Positions 35,935 to 45,299 of a stretch of 64,000 nucleotides of DNA are shown piece after piece. Source of the stretch: VXYK01 sp965221585 (lineage in GTDB: Bacteria > Actinomycetota > Acidimicrobiia > Acidimicrobiales > Aldehydirespiratoraceae). The notes beneath the pieces are model-generated. The model made no database searches. It had not been told where the DNA came from and saw only the letters and a program-made list of their open reading frames with translations. The position numbers and the translations under genes are program-made. The stretch's first letter is position 1, and every line of letters starts with the position of its first letter. Location of the stretch: contig OZ244898.1 in the NCBI GenBank assembly GCA_965221585.1, positions 1,550,001-1,614,000 on the forward strand, given 5' to 3'.

Positions 35935-35986
35935 CGGATTCCCTCTCTATTTGGCAACGTTCCATCCGGCTCGTTGCAAAGCCACC

Positions 35987-36040
35987 GAGTCGATACTCGA
36001 TCGGTTGAGTATACTCCAACGTTCAAGTAAAATTCAAGTA
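35987..36040. promoter_or_regulatory. Overlapping divergent promoters with palindromic operators (binding protein / marR)
   Basis: Plus strand: TTGAGT (36005-36010), 17 bases, TAAAAT (36028-36033), then 6 bases to the marR ATG at 36040, a leaderless promoter. Minus strand: TTGAAT (36037-36032), 18 bases, TATACT (36013-36008) for the binding-protein gene. The perfect palindrome GAGTATACTC (36007-36016) covers the -35 box of one and the -10 box of the other. A second repeat GAGT-N4-ACTC (35987-35998) lies 19 bases away centre to centre. TTCAAGTA is directly repeated at 36022 and 36033. Confidence 0.7.
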
Positions 36041-36549
36041 TGACTTCGCAGCTTCTGACAAACGATGAAATGCTCGTGTGGCGATCGCTGATGATCCTCA
36101 CGCGGCAGGGTCTGCCCCAACTCGAGCCCTCCTTTCAACGCCACGGGCTGATCGCCCTCGACTACAGCATCCTCGTTGCGGTCGCCGAGGAACCAGAGGG
36201 CCGGATGAGCGCGGGCGAGCTCGCCGAGATCCTCGGGGTGACGCCGAGCCGGTTGAGCCATCGCCTCCGCAAGCGGGAGGCGGCCGGCGAGATCACCCGC
36301 ACGACCGCAGCGGCCGACGCCCGGAGAGTCACTATCGCGATCACCGACAAGGGCCGCGATGTCGTCGCCATGGTCACCGATCAGCACCGCGAGGACATCC
36401 GCCGGCTGCTGCTCGATCCGCTCGACGGACCCGAACAGACCGCCGAACTCGCCCGAGCGCTGGCCAACATCGCCACCCGCATCACCGACCACCCGTACCT
36501 CACCCAGTACGTGCCGGAGGCGGCGTCGTCACCCGAGCGGGCCGGCTGA
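36040..36549 (+). CDS. MarR-family transcriptional regulator
   Basis: 169 residues with the MarR winged helix: MSAGELAEILGVTPSRLSHRLRKREAAGEITR followed by the wing DARRVTIAITDKG. MarR proteins are dimers that bind palindromes and are released by small ligands, often aromatic or acidic. It is divergent from the sugar-type binding protein and convergent with the SnoaL/MetE-like/ABC operon, so it probably controls this importer. The transcript appears leaderless. Palindromes next to its own promoter suggest autoregulation. Confidence 0.9.
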   Translation: MTSQLLTNDEMLVWRSLMILTRQGLPQLEPSFQRHGLIALDYSILVAVAEEPEGRMSAGELAEILGVTPSRLSHRLRKREAAGEITRTTAAADARRVTIAITDKGRDVVAMVTDQHREDIRRLLLDPLDGPEQTAELARALANIATRITDHPYLTQYVPEAASSPERAG

Positions 36550-36597
36550 CCTCATTGGAGCCACGCCCAGTGGACGGTCGCGGCGCGAGCAGCTCGA

Positions 36598-37635
36598 TCA
36601 GGGCTGGGTGAAGGCGCGCGCCTTGTTGAACTCGCGCATGCGTCCGAGCACGTCGACGCCGAGCTGATCCCACACCGACAACAAGTCGACCAGGACCCAG
36701 TTCTCACGGATCTTCGGCCCGGCCGGGGTCTCCTCCACCCGCCAGAAGTCGAGGCTCCGCATCGTGATCGACTCGCCGGTGGGCGCGATCCCAAGAAAAC
36801 CGTCACCGCTGAACGTCATCGACATCCCCGGCCACGCGGTGACGCCCACGTACGGCCCATCGCCGAAGAAGTACGACTCGCCGGCGTAGCCGCCACTGCG
36901 GTCGGGCATCGCGTTGAGGAACGGGATCTGATGCCAGTTTCGGAACCCGAACACTCCGCGGGCCGTCCCGATCCCGCACGGGCCGTACCACGAGAACTTC
37001 TCGTGCCACCAGTGGTCGAGGCGCATCGCCTCCGCGGGTTCGATCGGGTGTTTGACCATGTCGCGGAGCATCCCGATCACATGCTGCGTGGTGCGTTCGG
37101 AGAGCGCTCCGTCTCGCTCGGCGGGACGGATCCCGTCCAAGGTGGCGGGCGCGGGTGCAGACCAAGTGCGACCGAGGGCGGGCCCCATCGGCCACGCGCC
37201 GGCCTGCATCATCACCTCGGGGATGTCCCAGAGCGCCTGCATCTCGGCGATACGGCCGTCCACGACCCGGTAGAACTCGTGGAACCGCATCGTGGTCTGC
37301 TGCCCGGTCGGCGGGATGTCGAGGAACGGCCGCACGAACGTGCCGGTGTAATAGCCCCCGCATCCGACCCACGTGTCGCCGTAGGGATCGGTGCCGGCCA
37401 TCACGATGTAATCGCGCCGTTCGATGTCGGGCCACGCGGCGGCGAGCACGTCGAGCGCGCCGCCCGAGAAGTCGGCCGGGCCGCCCAGGGTCTCGAACGG
37501 GTAGGCGAGCTGGAAGACCGCCTCGGGCGCGGAGGCTTCATGCAGCGCACTCCGAACGCCGTCGGCGGACCAGTCGTACATGGCGGCCCGCACCGGCGCC
37601 AGCAACTCCTTTGCAGCGACCGAGCCGTCGGTCAC
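36598..37635 (-). CDS. SnoaL/NTF2-like two-domain protein (copy 1)
   Basis: 345 residues, two SnoaL-like (NTF2-fold) halves. The C-terminal half ends with IRENWVLVDLLSVWDQLGVDVL, a pattern shared with the other two such proteins of this operon. The fold is used by polyketide cyclases, isomerases and dehydratases; no catalytic residues can be named with confidence. Its ATG overlaps the stop of the preceding gene (ATGA). It is the last gene of the operon. Confidence 0.7.
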   Translation of the reverse strand: MTDGSVAAKELLAPVRAAMYDWSADGVRSALHEASAPEAVFQLAYPFETLGGPADFSGGALDVLAAAWPDIERRDYIVMAGTDPYGDTWVGCGGYYTGTFVRPFLDIPPTGQQTTMRFHEFYRVVDGRIAEMQALWDIPEVMMQAGAWPMGPALGRTWSAPAPATLDGIRPAERDGALSERTTQHVIGMLRDMVKHPIEPAEAMRLDHWWHEKFSWYGPCGIGTARGVFGFRNWHQIPFLNAMPDRSGGYAGESYFFGDGPYVGVTAWPGMSMTFSGDGFLGIAPTGESITMRSLDFWRVEETPAGPKIRENWVLVDLLSVWDQLGVDVLGRMREFNKARAFTQP

Positions 37636-38594
37636 GGGAGTTTCTCAAGCAAGTCGACGCCGCACTGGGCGGCGAAGTCGATCAGGTCGATCAGGACCCA
37701 GTTCTCGTGGAGCTTCGGCCCACGGCGGACGTAGAAGTCCATGATGTTCTGGCCGATCGGGCCACCCGTAGGCTCGATCCCCCGGAACGGCTCACCGGTG
37801 AAGTCGCCCCGCAAACTCGGCCACCCGGTGAAGGCCGACGTGAGGCCGTCGGCGAACCGGGCCTCGTGGAACCCGCCCCGCCGGTTCGGGAAAGAACGCA
37901 CGGAAGGCCCCTGGGCCAAGCGCTCGAACTCGTCGAACCCGTACGCCGAGCCGACCCCGTGCGGCCCGTGCCAGACCATGTCGTCGTGCCAGTACGCGGC
38001 CATTTCCATCGACTCGAGATCGCTGCCGTCGAGGCGGTTGCAGCCACCCAACATGTCCTCGACGAGGCGCAGTGTGAACTCGGACTCGGCCAAGTCGCTC
38101 ACGCCTCGCGTGAGACCGTTCCCGAGGATGGGACCCGGCGGCAGATCGTTGTGCGCCGGAGGCTCGGGCAGAAGATGTATGCCGGCCTGCGCAGCGAACC
38201 CCACGATGTCGAACAGGACCCGGATCTCGACGATCTTGCCGTCCTCGATGCGGGCGAAGTCGCCGTAGCGCAACGACGCCCTGCGGCCCGAGGGTCGGAT
38301 TCCGAACAGCTGGTGGGAGAACACTCCGGTGATGTGACCGGTGTGGGCGACCCACACTTCGTCGCCGTTGCAGATGCCACCCAGGAAGAGGTACGGCTCC
38401 CACCGTCGGTGGAGCAGCGCTTCGGCCAACGGCGCGTGCACGGTCTCCCGCACCGCGGCCGCGCCGTCGAGTCGCCCGATCGGCGCAGGACCGTAGAACT
38501 CGACGTCGGGGTGAAGCGCGCTGCGATGGACGCCTGTGAACACATCCCAGATGAGCTGCTTGGCGGCCTGAACGTCCGCAACCGTCGGTGACAC
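37632..38594 (-). CDS. SnoaL/NTF2-like two-domain protein (copy 2)
   Basis: 320 residues from a GTG at 38594, 5 bases after the stop of the MetE-like gene. An upstream extension of the same frame is only an antisense-like shadow over that gene. It has the paired motifs of copies 1 and 3, e.g. AYWHDDMVWHGPHGVGSAYG and KLHENWVLIDLIDF. The conserved HDDM.W.GP.G.G.A segment of the C-terminal half may line the ligand pocket. Function unknown. Confidence 0.7.
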   Translation of the reverse strand: MSPTVADVQAAKQLIWDVFTGVHRSALHPDVEFYGPAPIGRLDGAAAVRETVHAPLAEALLHRRWEPYLFLGGICNGDEVWVAHTGHITGVFSHQLFGIRPSGRRASLRYGDFARIEDGKIVEIRVLFDIVGFAAQAGIHLLPEPPAHNDLPPGPILGNGLTRGVSDLAESEFTLRLVEDMLGGCNRLDGSDLESMEMAAYWHDDMVWHGPHGVGSAYGFDEFERLAQGPSVRSFPNRRGGFHEARFADGLTSAFTGWPSLRGDFTGEPFRGIEPTGGPIGQNIMDFYVRRGPKLHENWVLIDLIDFAAQCGVDLLEKLP

Positions 38595-38599
38595 GGCGG

Positions 38600-39742
38600 C
38601 TACCAAAGCCGCTCGGACGCGATCCGAGCCCCGTCGGCCAGCGAGCCGAGCTTGGCGTACGCGATCTCGGGGTCGATCCCGGCGTAGCCGGCAAACGTTG
38701 AGAATCCGCAGTCGGTGCCTGCCATGACGCGCTCGCGGCCGACGATGCCGGCGAAGGTCTCGATGCGCTGGGCGATCAGCTCGGGGTGTTCGACGAAGTG
38801 GGTCGTAGTGTCGAGCACGCCGGGGATGAGGATCTTGTCCTCGGGGATGTCGGTCTCGGCGAACGTCTTCCACTCGTGGGCGTGACGAGGGTTGGCCGCC
38901 TCGAACAGGAGTGCCCGCGGCTTGGCCTTGAGCGCGATGGGGAGCACCTGGCTCATCGGCGCGTCGTGGGTGTGGGGGCCCTCGTAGTTTCCCCAGCAGA
39001 TGTGGAGCCGGAGCAGCTCGGCCGGGATGTTGGCGACGGCATGGTTGAGCGCTTCGACATGGATGTTGGCGAGCCGCTCGTACTCCTCGTCGGGCTGGCC
39101 CTTGAACATCATATGGCGACCGAGCCCGAGGTCGGGCGAATCGAGCTGCAGCACGTAGCCCGCACCGGTGATCGCCTCGTACTCCGCCCGCATACCGTCG
39201 GCGAGCGCGTACAGGTAGGTCTCGTGATCGCCGTAGTGGGCGTCGGGCTGGAAGAGCGCGATCACGCCAGGGGACGCCGCGTTCATGAAGCCCTGGACCG
39301 GGTTGTGCTTGGCGACCGCTGCGTCCATGTTGGCGATGTCGGCCTTGCAGGGACCCAGGTCCTTGACCGTGATCGGCCCGACACACTGGGGGCGCCGGTA
39401 CGTCGGCGTGCCGCCGGTCTTGGCCTGGCGCTCAAGGAACGACGGGAACTCCTCGAGATCGGCCGGAGCCCGACGTTCGCTGTCACCGTCAAAACCGGTG
39501 ATCCGGTCCTTGATGTAGGTGGCGTAACTGAGCTTGCTCATCTCGCCGTCGCTCACGACGTCGACGCCGACCGCCACCTGGCGCGCCACCACCTCGTCGA
39601 CCGCGGCCGCGACGTTGGCCGCGTGAGCGTCGAGATCGACGTCGGCGCCTTGCTCGATCCCGAAGATGCCATCGGTGACGGCCTGAGTGCGCGGAAGGGA
39701 ACCGACGTGGGTGGTGAGGATCCGCTCGGTGCTCTGCTCCAT
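38600..39742 (-). CDS. MetE-like cobalamin-independent methionine synthase II family protein
   Basis: 380 residues, about the size of the C-terminal MetE barrel or of epoxyalkane:coenzyme M transferase-like proteins. TTHVGSLPRT opens the barrel. The zinc ligands appear as His and Cys of LHICWGN and Cys of GTDCGFST. These enzymes use zinc to activate a thiol and move a methyl or alkyl group. Clustering with an ABC importer and SnoaL-like genes, rather than with methionine genes, argues for a catabolic alkyl transfer, for example demethylation or thiol conjugation of an imported compound. That role is inference. Confidence 0.8.
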   Translation of the reverse strand: MEQSTERILTTHVGSLPRTQAVTDGIFGIEQGADVDLDAHAANVAAAVDEVVARQVAVGVDVVSDGEMSKLSYATYIKDRITGFDGDSERRAPADLEEFPSFLERQAKTGGTPTYRRPQCVGPITVKDLGPCKADIANMDAAVAKHNPVQGFMNAASPGVIALFQPDAHYGDHETYLYALADGMRAEYEAITGAGYVLQLDSPDLGLGRHMMFKGQPDEEYERLANIHVEALNHAVANIPAELLRLHICWGNYEGPHTHDAPMSQVLPIALKAKPRALLFEAANPRHAHEWKTFAETDIPEDKILIPGVLDTTTHFVEHPELIAQRIETFAGIVGRERVMAGTDCGFSTFAGYAGIDPEIAYAKLGSLADGARIASERLW

Positions 39743-39751
39743 CGTCTCGGT

Positions 39752-40929
<1,178 letters not shown>

Positions 40930-40930
<1 letters not shown>

Positions 40931-41025
40931 CACTGGCCTCCTTGGTGCTGGAGATCTTGTTGTTGTAGATGCGGCGGGGCGGGCGGCGTGCGCTCGCCAT
41001 GGTCGTAGGCCTCCCAGCTGGCCAT
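40930..41025 (-). CDS. 31-residue micro-ORF between SnoaL copy 3 and the ABC ATPase
   Basis: The ATG at 41025 overlaps the stop of the SnoaL gene (TGATG) and is preceded by AGGAGG at 7 bases. Its own TGA overlaps the ATG of the ATPase gene (again TGATG). The product is Pro/Gln-rich (MASWEAYDHGERTPPAPP..., then QQQDLQHQGGQ), without a membrane segment. It may be a real small protein, or a translational relay that keeps ribosomes moving to the ATPase start. Coupling at both ends is seen directly; function is unknown. Confidence 0.55.
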
Positions 41026-42062
41026 CAGAGTTCCTCCTGTCCGGTGAGCTGCCGCAGACGGGCCAGCACATCTAGGCCCTGCAGGTCCAGCCAATGGAGC
41101 AGGTCGATGAAGACCCAGTTCTCGGCGAGCTTATCGCCGTCGCGGCGGTACACGTCGACCACCCGCATGTCGGCGTCGACGCCTGAACCGGGCAGGCCCA
41201 TGAACCCGCCGGTGGCGATGTTGGTGAGGTTGGCCCAGCCGAAGAAGCACGCATAGTTGCCCTCGCCGAACCGGGCGATGTGGCCGTTGAACCGCTTACT
41301 GGTCAGGTTCGTGCGGAACGGGTACTGGTGCTGTTGCTGGTAGCGGTCGATCGTGTACGTCGCGCCTATGCCTTCGGGGCCTGACCAGATCATGTCGTCG
41401 TGCCAGCAATTCGCGAGAACCGAACTCGGCATGCGGTCTTCGCCGGTCTCGTTGGCGATCTCGTTCGCCTTGAGGAGATCGGCGACCATGCGCTCGACGA
41501 GTTCGATCGTCGCCTCGCCTTCGGCCGCGTCCTGGGTCTCGTACAGCAGGCCGTCGTGGGTCCGGGGGCCGGGATGGATGTGCGACGAGCCGGTCTGCGG
41601 TGGCAACGGGTAGTGGCCGGCCTGACGCATGACGCTGATCACGTCGACGAAAAGGGCGGTCTCGGCGATCTGCTCGCCTTCGACCCGGTGGAACTCGGCG
41701 TAGCGGAGGAAGACCATCTTGCGGGTCGGTGGGATCCCGAGCCACGGGTGGTCGAACAGGCCGAGAAGATGACCCATCTGACAGACCCACACATCGGCCG
41801 TGTCGCCGACCACGGACTCGCCGGCGAGGAAGACATCGGGGCGGCGCTGCAGCGGGCTGAACGCCTCCTGCAACGGCACCCAGAACGTCTCGGCAACCGC
41901 ATCGGCTCCCACCTGTTCGTGCCACGGGTGCATACCCCGCCACGAGTAGTCCTCGGCGGTGTGCTTGCGCAGGACCGCAGCGATGTCCTCGTCGCCGCTC
42001 AGGGCGTCGAGGTCGGCGTAGTAGTCGAGAACCACTCGCTTGGCGGCCTGCAGGTCGGTCAC
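41025..42062 (-). CDS. SnoaL/NTF2-like two-domain protein (copy 3)
   Basis: 345 residues from the GTG at 42062, 2 bases after the permease stop codon. It shares with copies 1 and 2 the segments CWHDDMIWSGPEGIGATY and KLAENWVFIDLLHWLDLQGLDVL. The first half keeps an equivalent pattern (YSWRGMHPW...). Its position between permease and ATPase genes shows that it belongs to the transport/catabolic operon. Function unknown. Confidence 0.7.
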   Translation of the reverse strand: MTDLQAAKRVVLDYYADLDALSGDEDIAAVLRKHTAEDYSWRGMHPWHEQVGADAVAETFWVPLQEAFSPLQRRPDVFLAGESVVGDTADVWVCQMGHLLGLFDHPWLGIPPTRKMVFLRYAEFHRVEGEQIAETALFVDVISVMRQAGHYPLPPQTGSSHIHPGPRTHDGLLYETQDAAEGEATIELVERMVADLLKANEIANETGEDRMPSSVLANCWHDDMIWSGPEGIGATYTIDRYQQQHQYPFRTNLTSKRFNGHIARFGEGNYACFFGWANLTNIATGGFMGLPGSGVDADMRVVDVYRRDGDKLAENWVFIDLLHWLDLQGLDVLARLRQLTGQEEL

Positions 42063-42064
42063 GG

Positions 42065-43294
42065 CTAACCCTTCACCGCACCAGCGCCCAAGCCCTTCAC
42101 GAGGTGCTTCTGGAACAGGATGATCACGATCACGATCGGCAGGGTGATCGACACCGATGCCGCCGCCGCTTCGGTGATAGTTCTCGAACTCTCGCCACCG
42201 GTGAGCGACACGATCGCCACCGGCAACGTCCACTCGGTCGGGGCGAGGACTCGGACGAACAGGTACTCGTTGTAGGCGAGCAGCAGGGTGAACAGGCCGG
42301 TGGCGATGATCGCCGGCCACATGACCGGGATGATGACCTTGCGGAACGCCTCGAGGCGGGTGGCGCCGTCCATCATCGCGGCCTCCTCAAGCTCCTTCGG
42401 CACGTCCATGAAGAACGAGCGGAACATCCAGATCGTGAACGGCTGGTTGACAGCAACCAGCGCGAGGACGATGCCGACTCGCGAGTCGAGTATCTGCAGC
42501 TCGTTGATGAACGGAAAGTCGATCAGGGGGAAGTCCCAGTCGGCGATCCCCCTGTCGCGCAGCCATGCGTCGATGCGGTTCGCACCGAAGAAGTACGGCA
42601 GCACGAAGGCTGTGCGCGGCAGGGCACGGAAGCCGAGCGCCACGATGAGGATCACCGCGCCGGAGATCCCCGAGTACCGGGCGAGGCCGTAGCCGGCGAG
42701 CAGGCCGATCGAGAGCGAGATAAGCATGGTGAGCACCGTGACGACGATGCTGTTGATCAGGAAGTCGTAGGTGTCCTCGGTCACCCAGACCCGGGGGAAG
42801 CGCCAGAACCCGAACCACAGGGTGAACATCGCGCCGCCAATGAACCAGTTCTTGGCCGGCCAGTCGCGCGAGTACGCCAGGTATGCGACGAGCGCCATGA
42901 CGGCGAGGTACCAGAAGGTGGGCCAGAACTGGATGTCTTCGGCGATCACGAGCAGATGGACCCCGACGAGCCCCATCCAGGCGAGCAGCCAGGGCCGGCC
43001 GTCGGCGTTGCGTCTGGACATAAGTCCGAAGAACGCCGCGATGACGGCGATCAGCACGACGAAGCCGAGCACGAGCCACAGGCCGTCCTCGAGTTTCTTC
43101 TCGTCGAGCCAGAAGTTCCGATAGGCGTTGCCGGTGGTCTCATAACCCCAGAGCACCGGGGTCTTGGCGGCCACGTCGCGGGTGAACTTGATCGAGGTCT
43201 GGATCGTCCACAGGAACGGCAGGACACTCCAGACGACCAGCAGGATCAGGACACTGTGGAGACCGATCCGCGGGAGCAGGTTGGATTTCTTCAT
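42065..43294 (-). CDS. ABC transporter permease, MalG type with extra membrane insertion
   Basis: 409 residues; usual MalG-type permeases have about 280-300. The normal first segment (SVLILLVVWSVLPFLWTIQTS) and the conserved core from FLINSIVVTVLTM to the end are present, with the EAA loop EEAAMMDGATRLEAF contacting the ATPase. Between them, residues about 75-185 add four or so hydrophobic segments (LVLGFVVLIAVIAAFFGLM and others) not found in standard members. It pairs with the upstream permease (1 base between genes). The role of the insertion is unknown. Confidence 0.88.
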   Translation of the reverse strand: MKKSNLLPRIGLHSVLILLVVWSVLPFLWTIQTSIKFTRDVAAKTPVLWGYETTGNAYRNFWLDEKKLEDGLWLVLGFVVLIAVIAAFFGLMSRRNADGRPWLLAWMGLVGVHLLVIAEDIQFWPTFWYLAVMALVAYLAYSRDWPAKNWFIGGAMFTLWFGFWRFPRVWVTEDTYDFLINSIVVTVLTMLISLSIGLLAGYGLARYSGISGAVILIVALGFRALPRTAFVLPYFFGANRIDAWLRDRGIADWDFPLIDFPFINELQILDSRVGIVLALVAVNQPFTIWMFRSFFMDVPKELEEAAMMDGATRLEAFRKVIIPVMWPAIIATGLFTLLLAYNEYLFVRVLAPTEWTLPVAIVSLTGGESSRTITEAAAASVSITLPIVIVIILFQKHLVKGLGAGAVKG

Positions 43295-43295
43295 C

Positions 43296-44162
43296 TCAGT
43301 TCCTCTCCGCGATCTGGTCCTTGTAGCTGCGATACAAGAACGGGATGAGCACGACGAAGATGCCGATCACGGTGAGGATCGACATCGCGTTGCCCTTACC
43401 GAGGCGGCCGATGTCGAACGCCGTGGCGGTGCGGACGTTGTAGACGGCGAGAGTGTGCGCGTCGGTGAACCGGTTGCCGGTCCAGACGAACACCTGGTCG
43501 TACACCCGGTACATGTCCATGATCGAGATCAGCGCCACGAACAGCACCAGGGTGCGCAGGTGCGGAAGGGTCACATGCCACAGCTGGCGCCAGAAGCCGG
43601 CGCCGTCGATCTGCGCCGCCTCGACGCGGTCCCCGGGGAGCGTCTGGAGGCCGGCAAAGAAGGTGATGAAGGCGAACGGTGTGACCGCCCACACCAGCTG
43701 GATGATGATCAGCCAGCGCACGTTGCTGGACGTGACCTGGAAAGGATCGTCGGTGATGCTCTCCCAGATCCATGCGATCAACCCGCCCCGGTCGAAGAGG
43801 TCTTTGTAGACGAGTGAGCCGACGACGGGCGTGACGACCATGGGCATGAGCAGGGCGGCCATGTAGATCGAGCGGACGCGCTTCACCCGGTCGAGGAGGA
43901 GCGCGATCGTCAAGCCGAACACCAACTGGACCGGGACCACGATGATGACGAGCAGGATCGTCCAGCGAGTCGCGGTCCAGAACTCGGGGTCGGAGAGGAT
44001 GTCGCGATAGTTGTCGAACCCGATGAACTTCGGGTTCTGAAGATCGCGCAACGTCAGCCGCTGGAACCCGAGCCAGATCGTTGCGAGCAGCGGGGCGACC
44101 ATCAGTGTGAGCATCACGGCGACGCTCGGAACGGTGAACCACCAGAATGTTCGTTTGTTCAT
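43296..44162 (-). CDS. ABC transporter permease, MalF type
   Basis: 288 residues from the ATG at 44162 (strong AGGGGAG site). Six membrane segments; the EAA loop is VEAAQIDGAGFWRQLWHVTLP. It is the first gene of an eight- to nine-gene operon: two permeases, SnoaL copy 3, micro-ORF, ATPase, MetE-like protein, SnoaL copies 2 and 1. The family imports sugars, polyols or glycerophosphodiesters. A longer upstream frame would run through the promoter and is rejected. Confidence 0.9.
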   Translation of the reverse strand: MNKRTFWWFTVPSVAVMLTLMVAPLLATIWLGFQRLTLRDLQNPKFIGFDNYRDILSDPEFWTATRWTILLVIIVVPVQLVFGLTIALLLDRVKRVRSIYMAALLMPMVVTPVVGSLVYKDLFDRGGLIAWIWESITDDPFQVTSSNVRWLIIIQLVWAVTPFAFITFFAGLQTLPGDRVEAAQIDGAGFWRQLWHVTLPHLRTLVLFVALISIMDMYRVYDQVFVWTGNRFTDAHTLAVYNVRTATAFDIGRLGKGNAMSILTVIGIFVVLIPFLYRSYKDQIAERN

Positions 44163-44209
44163 CCACTCCCCTTCCGTTCCTGGGGGTTTGGGTAGGGGTC
44201 GACCATGAA

Positions 44210-44286
44210 TACGTAGTATGATTACGTAGTCATTGTCAACCCCTAACGTTGAGACTGCCTTGACAGGCCACCGCAGGCCATAGGTA
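44210..44286. promoter_or_regulatory. Divergent promoters and TACGTA operator (ABC operon / SMP-30)
   Basis: Minus strand: a perfect TTGACA -35 (44239-44234) is followed by two copies of ACTACGTA, so the -10 region lies within the repeats. TACGTAGT is repeated at 44210-44217 and 44223-44230 (plus strand, 13-base period), and ATGATTACGTAGTCAT (44218-44233) is a near-perfect 16-bp palindrome. Plus strand: TTGACA (44260-44265) and TAGGTA (44281-44286) serve the SMP-30 gene. A repressor here would control the operon. Confidence 0.6.
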
Positions 44287-44296
44287 CGTTTGCACC

Positions 44297-45190
44297 ATGT
44301 CAACGGTTCGCAGCGCGTTCACCGTCCCGTCCCTGCTCGGGGAGTGTCCGGTCTGGAGCAGCACGGAGCAGGTCCTCTACTGGCTGGACATCGACGGGCG
44401 CCTCGTCCACCGTTTCAACCCGGCAACCACAGCCGATGAGACGCGCGAACTACCGGGCCGGCCCGGTTCGCTGGCCACCACGCACCAGACCGGTCGGCTC
44501 CTGTTGGCCGTAGAGCACCAGCTCCTCTGGTTCGACTGGGCCTCGGGGAGCCTTGACCCATTCGTCGACCTCGCTGCTCCTTCGCCTGACAGGCTCAACG
44601 ACGGCCGCACAGACCCCGCCGGCCGATTCGTGGTCGGCTCGATCCAAGCCGACACCGCACAGCCGCCGGCCCAACGCCTGTATCAGGTGAACAGCGAGGG
44701 CGCATCCTCCGTGTTGCGAGGCGAGATCACCGTCACCAACGGGATCGCCTTCGACCCCGCCCGACAGCGGATGTACTTCGCCGACACTCCGACCGAGCGA
44801 GTCCTCGCGTACGACTACGACCCCGAGTCCGGTGTCTGCGAGAACGAACGGCTCTTCGTTGACTACAGCGAGATTCCCGGCAAACCCGACGGCGCCTGCG
44901 TCGACGCCGAGGGCTACTACTGGTCGGCGTCCGTCTACGGCTGGGCGGTCACCCGATTTGCCCCGACTGGCGAGCTGGACCGACGCATCGAGCTCCCCCT
45001 CGAGAAGCCGTCCATGCCGGCGTTCGGCGGACCGGACCTGCGCACCCTCTACGTCACGACGATCGGCGTGGGCGGCACCGTGCCCTCCGCTGCAGGCCGC
45101 GACGGCTTCGTCCCCGGCTCGCTCCTCGCGATCGACCTCGACGTGGCAGGCGTAGTGGACCCACCCTTCGCCGAGCCCCCTCCGAGTTGA
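44297..45190 (+). CDS. SMP-30/gluconolactonase family protein
   Basis: 297-residue six-bladed beta-propeller. The divalent-metal residues are recognisable: Glu16 in GECPVW, Asn in TVTNGIAF and Asp in KPDGACVD. These enzymes hydrolyse sugar lactones such as gluconolactone or xylonolactone. Divergence from the sugar-type ABC operon suggests it processes the imported compound or a lactone derived from it. It is soluble, with no signal peptide. Confidence 0.88.
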   Translation: MSTVRSAFTVPSLLGECPVWSSTEQVLYWLDIDGRLVHRFNPATTADETRELPGRPGSLATTHQTGRLLLAVEHQLLWFDWASGSLDPFVDLAAPSPDRLNDGRTDPAGRFVVGSIQADTAQPPAQRLYQVNSEGASSVLRGEITVTNGIAFDPARQRMYFADTPTERVLAYDYDPESGVCENERLFVDYSEIPGKPDGACVDAEGYYWSASVYGWAVTRFAPTGELDRRIELPLEKPSMPAFGGPDLRTLYVTTIGVGGTVPSAAGRDGFVPGSLLAIDLDVAGVVDPPFAEPPPS

Positions 45191-45273
45191 CCCCGGCGGG
45201 CCTGTCGCCCTCGATCGGCTGCTGACCGTCGCGATGCCGTATGGCGCGCTCGAGGTGAGACCTTGCACCGCAC

Positions 45274-45299
45274 AGCCACCCACCCACGAAGTGGTGGCT
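45274..45299 (-). terminator. Hairpin at the end of the MMPL gene
   Basis: Stem AGCCACC (45274-45280) / GGTGGCT (45293-45299), 12-base loop, directly at the stop codon of the minus-strand MMPL gene, in the gap to the convergent SMP-30 gene. No U-run. Weak to moderate terminator candidate. Confidence 0.4.
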
